From NCBI RefSeq assembly GCF_001612945.1, contig NZ_BDBK01000003.1, positions 1 to 64,000 of the forward strand: DNA of 64,000 nt. Reading direction: 5' to 3'. This stretch comes from Nocardia inohanensis NBRC 100128 (GTDB taxonomy: Bacteria > Actinomycetota > Actinomycetes > Mycobacteriales > Mycobacteriaceae). Made by a program: the position numbers and the translations under genes. The notes beneath the pieces are model-generated. The model was not told the DNA's origin. It saw only the letters and a list, made by a program, of their open reading frames with translations, and searched no databases. Shown here one piece after another: positions 58,209 to 64,000 of the stretch (position 1 is its first letter; the number at the start of each line of letters is the position of its first letter).

Positions 58209-59734
58209 GCACCGTTGTCGACCACGAGATCCTGATCGTCGGAGCCGGATTCTCGGGCATCGGCATGGGAATCGCCCTGCGCAAAGCCGGATTCGAGGAT
58301 TTCGTGATTCTCGACGAGGCCGACGGTGTGGGCGGCACCTGGCATTGGAACACCTACCCCGGCATCGCCGTGGATATTCCGTCCTTCAGTTACCAGTACT
58401 CGTTCGAACAGCAGAACTCGTGGTCGCGGGTGTACGCGCCCGGTAGGGAGCTCGAAGCCTACGCCGAGAAGTGCGTGCGCAAGTACGGGCTGCGGCCGCG
58501 AATCCGCTTCGGCACCACCGTCGCTCGCGCGGATTTCGACGACGAACTGCATCTGTGGCGGGTCCGGACCGCCGCGGGTGAAGAGCTCACCGCGCGATAC
58601 CTGATCGGTGCGACCGGGGTGCTGACGCGGCCCAAGCTGCCCGATATTCCGGGCGCGGAGCGGTTCACGGGCATCATCATGCACACCGCGCGCTGGGATC
58701 ACACCCAGGACTTGCGCGGTAAACGGGTGGGCATCATCGGCACGGGCGCATCGGCCGTGCAGGTGATTCCGGAGATCGCCCCGGAAGTCGCGAAACTCGT
58801 TGTCTTCCAGCGCACCCCGATCTGGTGCCTGCCCCGGCCGGACGCCCCGATCTCCCCGGCGGTTCGTGCCATCATGCGGCTGCCGGGCGGGCAACTGCTG
58901 ACCCGGCTGCTCAGCCAGGCGTTCGTGGAGATCACGTTCCCGCTCAGCGCGCACTATTACAAGGTGCTGCCGGCGGTGAAGCTGGGTGAGCGCACCGGGT
59001 TGGCACACCTGCGAGATCAGGTCGACGATCCGGAGGTACGGGACAAGCTCACGCCCCGCTATGCGCTGGGCTGTAAGCGCCCGTCGTTCTCCAACGACTA
59101 CCTGAAGACGTTCAACCGCGACAACGTGACCTTGGAGACCGATCCGATCACCGAGCTCACCGCGACCGGATTGCGCACCGCCGCAACCGATCACGAGGTG
59201 GATGTGCTCATCATGGCGACCGGCTTCAAGGTCATGGAATCGGGCAATATGCCCACCTTCGACCTGCACGGCAGCGCGGGGGTGCGGTTGGAGGACTGGT
59301 GGGACGAGAACCGGCTGCAAGCCTACGAGGGCGTCAGCGTGCCCGGGTTCCCGAACTTCTTCACCATCATCGGACCCTACGGCTACAACGGATCCTCGTA
59401 CTTCACGCTCATCGAGATGCAGACCCGGCATATTCTGCGGCTGCTCCGCCGGGCCCGCAAGCAGCGGTCCACCCGCGTGGAGGTGACCGGCGAAGCCAAT
59501 GACCGCTACTTCCGCGAAATGCTGAATCGCCGTGGCACTCAGGTGTTCTGGCAGGACAGCTGCGCCCTGTCCAACAGCTACTACTTCGACAGGAACGGCG
59601 ATGTGCCACTGCGTCCCATGAGCACCGTCGAAGCCGCCTGGCGGGCAGGGCATTTCAGCCTCGACGACTACCGATTCGAGCAGGTACCGGCGGTGGATCA
59701 CGCACCCAGCGAGCGGTACAGGGCGCGAAGCTGA
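58205..59734 (+). CDS. flavin-containing Baeyer-Villiger-type monooxygenase
   Basis: Class B FAD/NADPH monooxygenase of 509 residues. The FAD loop is IVGAGFSGIG (residues 11-20), the Baeyer-Villiger fingerprint is Phe154-x-Gly156-xxx-His160-xxx-Trp164, and the NADPH loop is GIIGTGASA (about 176-184). The late motif VDVLIMATGFKV is also present. It resembles mycobacterial EthA/MymA-type enzymes that oxidise ketones and activate thioamides. Its ATG overlaps the preceding stop by 4 nt and its end overlaps the convergent SWIM gene by 37 nt. Confidence 0.93.
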   Translation: MSTVVDHEILIVGAGFSGIGMGIALRKAGFEDFVILDEADGVGGTWHWNTYPGIAVDIPSFSYQYSFEQQNSWSRVYAPGRELEAYAEKCVRKYGLRPRIRFGTTVARADFDDELHLWRVRTAAGEELTARYLIGATGVLTRPKLPDIPGAERFTGIIMHTARWDHTQDLRGKRVGIIGTGASAVQVIPEIAPEVAKLVVFQRTPIWCLPRPDAPISPAVRAIMRLPGGQLLTRLLSQAFVEITFPLSAHYYKVLPAVKLGERTGLAHLRDQVDDPEVRDKLTPRYALGCKRPSFSNDYLKTFNRDNVTLETDPITELTATGLRTAATDHEVDVLIMATGFKVMESGNMPTFDLHGSAGVRLEDWWDENRLQAYEGVSVPGFPNFFTIIGPYGYNGSSYFTLIEMQTRHILRLLRRARKQRSTRVEVTGEANDRYFREMLNRRGTQVFWQDSCALSNSYYFDRNGDVPLRPMSTVEAAWRAGHFSLDDYRFEQVPAVDHAPSERYRARS

Positions 59735-60468
59735 CGTAGCCCGCTCTCGGCGCCGCGCTCGTCCTCGGCCGTCATGCGCAGCGCCTGCCGCAGCAGTATC
59801 GCGTCCAGATCCTCCGGCGCCGGGCGGAAGTCGGGTTTCGGCAGGCCCGGCAGCGTGGTGTCGTCGCCGTAGATATCGGTGGACTCCTGCCCCGCTCCGG
59901 CCTGCTGAACGCTGCCGATGAGCGCGTCCAGCTCCACCCCGCGCAGGGTGAGCATGTCGATCGGCCGCTCGTCCAGCCGCTCGGCCAGCACGTAGCAGAC
60001 CGCCGCCACATGCTTGCAGGGCCAGCCCATATCCGGGCAGGTGCAGGAGAAGTCGAGTTCGGAGGCGGTGGTGGGGAGCAGCAGCGGACCCAACGCCTTG
60101 GGCAGGGTGCCGGCGGCGATCTCACCGAGCATGCCCGGCGTCGAACGCACCAGCTCCACCAATTCGTCGAGCCGCTCGTCACGCAATTGCCGCAGGGTGA
60201 GCACGCAGATGAACGGACGCGGCTGGCTGCCCTGCACCTCCGCGCCGACCGCGCCGGGCTCCAGGTGATAGCTGATCACCTGCCCCGCACGGGCATAGGT
60301 GCGACCACGCGTCAAGCGGCCCGCGTCGGCCACCTGCTCGACGGCCTCCAGGAACGAACGGCCCCACCAGGTCTTGGCGAAGGCCGCACCGCGCTGACTG
60401 CGCGCGGCCACCCCGCCCTGCACCGGCCGCCGCTTGCCGAACTCCGAGTAATCCACGTACGGGCTCAT
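59698..60468 (-). CDS. SWIM zinc-finger protein
   Basis: A 256-residue protein with a SWIM zinc finger, CxC-x6-CxH: Cys142, Cys144, Cys151, His153 (SCTCPDMGWPCKHVAAVCY). The N terminus GKRRPVQGGVAARSQRG and WWGRSF (about 34-39) are typical of the SWIM partners of HelZ helicases. It overlaps the helicase stop by 4 nt, as its partner gene does in M. tuberculosis (Rv2101/Rv2102). Likely a nucleic-acid- or protein-binding partner of that helicase. Biological role unknown. Confidence 0.92.
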   Translation of the reverse strand: MSPYVDYSEFGKRRPVQGGVAARSQRGAAFAKTWWGRSFLEAVEQVADAGRLTRGRTYARAGQVISYHLEPGAVGAEVQGSQPRPFICVLTLRQLRDERLDELVELVRSTPGMLGEIAAGTLPKALGPLLLPTTASELDFSCTCPDMGWPCKHVAAVCYVLAERLDERPIDMLTLRGVELDALIGSVQQAGAGQESTDIYGDDTTLPGLPKPDFRPAPEDLDAILLRQALRMTAEDERGAESGLRQLRALYRSLGA

Positions 60469-63323
60469 TCGCCGACCGCCTCCGCACCCAGAGCGAACAG
60501 TTCGCGCAGTTCGTCATTACCCAGTTCGGTGATCCACTTCTCCCCGGAGGTCACCGTCAGATCCGCGAGCCGGCTCTTGCCCCGGAGCATGTCGTCCACC
60601 CGCTCCTCGATGGTGTCCACGCAGACCAGCTTGCGCACCTGCACATCCTTGCGCTGGCCGATCCGGAAGGCGCGGTCGGTGGCCTGGTTCTCCACCGCCG
60701 GATTCCACCAGCGATCCAGGTGCACCACGTGATTGGCGGCGGTCAGGTTCAAACCGGTGCCGCCGGCCTTGAGCGAGAGCAGCATGAGCGGCGGGCCGTC
60801 CTCGGACTGGAAACCGGTGACCATATCGTCGCGGCGCTGCTTGCTCACCCCGCCGTGCAGGAACGGCACCTCGGTGCCGAAACGCTCGGTCAGATACGGG
60901 GCCACCAGATTTCCGAACTCGGCGAACTGGGTGAACAGCAGCGCCCGCTCGCCGTCGGCGATGACGGACTCCAGAATGTCCTCCACCAGCCCCAGCTTCC
61001 CGGACCGATGGTGGCCGCGCCGCAGCAGCGCCGAACCGTCGCTCAGATAGTGCGCGGGGTGATTGCACACCTGCTTGAGCCGGGTGAGCGCGGCCAGCAC
61101 CGCGCCCTTGCGCTCCATCCCCTTGGCGGACTTCAGTTTGGCCGACATATCGTCCAGCACCGCCTGATACAGCGCGGCCTGCTCCACGGTGAGGTTGGCG
61201 CGCACCGTCATCTCGATCTTCTCCGGCAGGTCGGAGATGACGGCCGGATCGGTCTTCACCCGGCGCAGCACGAACGGCGAGGTGATGGCCTTGAGCCGGG
61301 TGACGGCATTGGCGTCCTGCTCGCGTTCGATCGGCACCGCGAAGCGCGCATGGAAGTCCTTGGGCTTGCCGAGCAGTTTCGGGTTGGCGAAGTCCAGGAT
61401 GGAGCGCAGCTCCTCCAGGCGGTTCTCCACCGGGGTTCCGGTGAGCGCCAAGCGATGTCGCGCCTGCACCAGTCGCGCGGCGCGGGCCTGGCGGGTGCCG
61501 GCGTTCTTGATGTGCTGGGCCTCGTCGAGCACCACGCGCTGCCAGGGCTGCCCCTTCAGCTCCTCCACATCCCGGGCCAGCAGGGCGTAGGTGGTGATCA
61601 CCAGATCCGAATGCGCCACCGCCGCATCCAATTCCGCACCCGAACGGCGGGCGTTGCCGTGATGGACGAGCACCCGCAGATCGGGTGCGAACCGTTCGGC
61701 TTCGCGCTGCCAGTTGCCGACCACCGACATGGGGCAGACCAGCAGGGTGGGGCCGATCGGCGCGGAATCCGGTTCCCGGGCAACGGTTTCCCGCTCGTGC
61801 ACCAGCAGCGCCAGTACCTGCACCGTCTTACCCAAACCCATATCGTCGGCCAGGATCGCGCCGCAGCCGAGCCGGCTCATGGTGGCGAGCCAGGTCAGGC
61901 CGCGCTGCTGATACGGCCGCAGCTGCGCCTTCAAGCCGACCGGATCGGGAACGGGTTCGATCGCGTGGTCGGCGTCGAAAAGCTGTGCGGCCCAGCCGGT
62001 CGCGCTGACCTCCTCCAGCGGCACCCCGAGCACCGGGCTCTGCGCCAGTTCGGCGAAGAGCCCGCCGATGGTGGTCTCGGTGCCGTCGGTCCGGCCCGCC
62101 ACATAGTCGGCGGCCGCGGCCAGCATTCGATGATCCGCCTGCACCCACTCGCCGCGTAACTGCACCAGATCCGATTTGGACTGCACCAGCCGGTGCATCT
62201 CGGCGGGGGTGAGCACGATGTCGCCGAGCGCCAGCTCCCAGCGGAACTTCACCAAACCCTGTAGCCCGACCGCGCTTTCGGTCGCGGCCGGGCTCTGCAC
62301 CCGCAATTTCATGGTCGGCGCGGCCACTCGCCAAGCGCGCGGCAGCAGCAGCTTCACCCCGGCGGCTTGCAGCACCGACGCGCCGTGCGCGACCAGATCC
62401 ATCACGACCTCGGTCGGCAGGAACAAATCCATGCTCCGGGCGTCCCCGGGCAGATCCCGCAGCCGGGGATACGCCTGCTTGGCCGCGGCCAGCTTCTCCC
62501 CCGCGATCCGCACCAGCAGTGGATCGCCGGGCAGCAGCACCGGTTGCGGCGCTTCACCTTCCGTGCGCAGGCACACCTCCAGCCGCCACAACCCCCCGGT
62601 GTCCTCCTCCTCGGGCTCCAGCAGCCGCAACAGCAACTCCGGCTCGTCCACCGTCAGGCTGGTCCGCCAGTCCTCCAGCACCGCCGCCACCCGATGCGAA
62701 CCCGTCTCCAGGGGTTCGGCCGCGAGCAGGGCGGCGAGCAGCGGATGCGATTCACCCTCCGGGGCGGCGCCGGCATCCAGGCGGATGCGGGCGATGGGGT
62801 CGGTCAGCTCGGCGACCAAGTTCTCCAGCACCGTGGCGGGCTGCCCGGCGACCTTCAGGGCCGGCGGCAGGGCCACGGCGAGCTCGGCCAGCCAGGCGCG
62901 CTGCCGCTGCCCGCCGACCAGCCGCCAGCGCACCCACCATTCGCCGTCCTCGCGCCGGACCTCGGGCACGATCCGCCCGGCCCGCACCCAGCGGTCCACC
63001 CCCCTGGCAACATGCGCGAGGAAGCGCAGATCCCCGGCCACGGTCCCGCTGGGCAGCGCTTGCAGCAGTACCCGGGCGGCGGATTCGGGGGCCAGGGCGT
63101 GCGCGCGGACCTGTGCGCGCTCCGGGCCGTACTCCCCGTTCACCAGCACCTCGGCCTGGTGCCGGAACTTGGCCGACCGCACGATCGCGCCCAGCGGATC
63201 GGGCAGATTCGCGGCATCGACCGTGGTCAGCGGCTCGCCGGGGGACGCCGCGGCGGCCGTGGCCGCACCCGGGTGGTGCCACAGCAGCAAGCCCGAGCCC
63301 GGTGACCACAGTCCGTGCAGCAT
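60465..63323 (-). CDS. helZ: SNF2-family DEAD/DEAH helicase
   Basis: A 952-residue ATPase. A long N-terminal region (1-450) is of the SNF2_assoc type. The core follows: motif I DDMGLGKT (about residue 493), motif II DEAQHIKN (about 603) and the C-terminal helicase domain with LLLSLKAGGTGLNLTAANHV and DRAFRIGQRKDVQV. It belongs to the HelZ group, bacterial relatives of Swi2/Snf2 remodelers. Its 3' end overlaps the SWIM gene. ATG at 63323 is used. Possible roles are DNA repair or defence against foreign DNA, not established. Confidence 0.94.
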   Translation of the reverse strand: MLHGLWSPGSGLLLWHHPGAATAAAASPGEPLTTVDAANLPDPLGAIVRSAKFRHQAEVLVNGEYGPERAQVRAHALAPESAARVLLQALPSGTVAGDLRFLAHVARGVDRWVRAGRIVPEVRREDGEWWVRWRLVGGQRQRAWLAELAVALPPALKVAGQPATVLENLVAELTDPIARIRLDAGAAPEGESHPLLAALLAAEPLETGSHRVAAVLEDWRTSLTVDEPELLLRLLEPEEEDTGGLWRLEVCLRTEGEAPQPVLLPGDPLLVRIAGEKLAAAKQAYPRLRDLPGDARSMDLFLPTEVVMDLVAHGASVLQAAGVKLLLPRAWRVAAPTMKLRVQSPAATESAVGLQGLVKFRWELALGDIVLTPAEMHRLVQSKSDLVQLRGEWVQADHRMLAAAADYVAGRTDGTETTIGGLFAELAQSPVLGVPLEEVSATGWAAQLFDADHAIEPVPDPVGLKAQLRPYQQRGLTWLATMSRLGCGAILADDMGLGKTVQVLALLVHERETVAREPDSAPIGPTLLVCPMSVVGNWQREAERFAPDLRVLVHHGNARRSGAELDAAVAHSDLVITTYALLARDVEELKGQPWQRVVLDEAQHIKNAGTRQARAARLVQARHRLALTGTPVENRLEELRSILDFANPKLLGKPKDFHARFAVPIEREQDANAVTRLKAITSPFVLRRVKTDPAVISDLPEKIEMTVRANLTVEQAALYQAVLDDMSAKLKSAKGMERKGAVLAALTRLKQVCNHPAHYLSDGSALLRRGHHRSGKLGLVEDILESVIADGERALLFTQFAEFGNLVAPYLTERFGTEVPFLHGGVSKQRRDDMVTGFQSEDGPPLMLLSLKAGGTGLNLTAANHVVHLDRWWNPAVENQATDRAFRIGQRKDVQVRKLVCVDTIEERVDDMLRGKSRLADLTVTSGEKWITELGNDELRELFALGAEAVGE

Positions 63324-63614
63324 CCGACCATCAAATCAGCCGGGTCCGACAGCCCGGAATCAACCCGTTATGCCGTGTTTCCGAGGTGTCATCCGGGGCA
63401 TTGCGGAAATCCGGCAAATCACCACCCCCGCCGGGTCTTCTTTTTTCCGCCGTATCGGAACATACTTGGATATCCGCAGGTCACCGCATACGGCGAGGTC
63501 GCTTGTGCCCGTCCGCGACGGGATTCGGCGACGGCCGGCGGGGGCGCACCCTGATAATCCACCGCGACTCAATCCGGAGCCGTGGCACTTTCGATACCGA
63601 GGGAGGCCGTGGAG

Positions 63615-63977
63615 ATGACGATTCTGCTCCAAGTGCTCGAGCAGAGCTTCACGCCGACAACGCCGTGGGAACGACGCAAGTTCACCTTCGTGGACACGAC
63701 CAAGATCGTGGGGATGCGCCTGGACGGGCAGTCCGGGGTCTGGCTGGATCTGTCCAGGCCGGGAGAATCACAGCGTCTGGCACGGACCGTCGATCCGCGT
63801 GATTCCATCACGTTCCTGCTCACCACCTTCGCCAAGATCGCCGAATGCGAGGATCGCGGCGGCTCCTGGCTGATCGGCCACGATGGCGCGCACAGCGAAT
63901 CCATCCAATCCATGCGGTATCCACCGCAACTCTCCGAGACCGCGGCGGACGACCTGCTCGCCCACGCCTGGTTGTAG
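63615..63977 (+). CDS. hypothetical protein
   Basis: A 120-residue soluble protein, no signal peptide or membrane helix. It starts MTILLQVLEQSFTP at ATG 63615, with GGGAGG about nine bases upstream, and contains TWERRKFTF-like and GVWLDLSRPGESQRLARTV segments, ending in an acidic helix SETAADDLLAHAWL. No family recognised. The 291-nt gap before it to helZ shows no gene; it contains only a short AT-richer patch around 63415-63470 that may hold promoters. Confidence 0.65.
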   Translation: MTILLQVLEQSFTPTTPWERRKFTFVDTTKIVGMRLDGQSGVWLDLSRPGESQRLARTVDPRDSITFLLTTFAKIAECEDRGGSWLIGHDGAHSESIQSMRYPPQLSETAADDLLAHAWL

Positions 63978-64000
63978 ACACGCCCGCGCGGGTCGCGCGA

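Overview
This 64 kb window is high-GC actinobacterial DNA that looks like a chromosome segment from a mycolic-acid bacterium, most likely Nocardia or a close relative. The evidence is two tandem MspA-type porins, an IdeR/DtxR-type iron box, many GTG/TTG starts, and a gene order on the minus strand that (from memory) matches the Mycobacterium tuberculosis Rv1292-Rv1315 block: argS, lysA, hom, thrC, thrB, rho, rpmE, prfA, prmC, sua5, wecA, atpI-like, atpB-E-F-H-A-G-D-C, DUF2550, cobalamin adenosyltransferase, murA. AtpH is an ordinary unfused delta subunit rather than the b-delta fusion of mycobacteria, which argues for Nocardia/Rhodococcus over Mycobacterium. No phage, insertion sequence, CRISPR array or rRNA gene is visible. 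In M. tuberculosis murA is followed by the 16S rRNA gene, and here a near-consensus promoter points off the left edge just after murA, so an rrn operon probably lies immediately outside.

Layout. 1-2.7 kb: presumed rrn promoter, murA (catalytic Cys replaced by Asp), PduO-type adenosyltransferase, DUF2550. 2.8-5.5 kb: an island with two porins and a divergent zinc alcohol dehydrogenase with a palindrome-rich promoter. 5.6-14.7 kb: complete F1Fo ATP synthase operon plus wecA. 14.7-20.1 kb: sua5, prmC, prfA and rpmE (translation and tRNA modification), interrupted by a 54-bp tandem repeat, an ECF sigma factor with a SnoaL-like tail and an SDR. 20.2-30.2 kb: a small secreted protein, a membrane protein antisense to the rho 3' end, rho, then the thrB-thrC-hom-lysA-argS amino-acid block. 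30.3-32.2 kb: DUF3105/DUF305 pair and tRNA-Arg(CCG). 32.2-37.9 kb: mixed accessory genes (NmrA-like protein, secretory lipase, polytopic membrane protein, TIGR03086 protein, secreted protein, duplicated DoxX protein). 37.8-41.5 kb: ferric ABC transporter with an IdeR-like box. 41.6-44.0 kb: lipoprotein, tRNA-Cys(GCA), MarR regulator, Hsp70-like membrane protein.

44.1-54.0 kb is a valine/branched-chain acyl-CoA catabolic island. mmsA, an acyl-CoA dehydrogenase, a 3-hydroxyisobutyryl-CoA hydrolase-type gene, mmsB and an enoyl-CoA hydratase form one minus-strand operon, divergent from a fused coenzyme-B12 isobutyryl-CoA mutase (icmF). A 20-bp dyad sits between them and overlaps the proposed icmF -35 element. 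The adenosyltransferase at the far left could supply the AdoCbl that IcmF needs. 55.1-59.7 kb is a TetR-controlled redox operon: SDR, ferritin-like di-iron protein, a truncated flavin-monooxygenase-like protein lacking its FAD domain, and a full Baeyer-Villiger-type monooxygenase, with 4-nt overlaps between the last three. 59.7-63.3 kb holds a SWIM zinc-finger protein and a HelZ-type SNF2 helicase, followed by one unrecognised small gene.

The most promising under-described systems are the truncated-FMO/di-iron operon, the IcmF/valine divergon with its shared operator, and the degenerate Hsp70-like membrane protein. Domain names are recognised from motifs read by eye; no database search was run.
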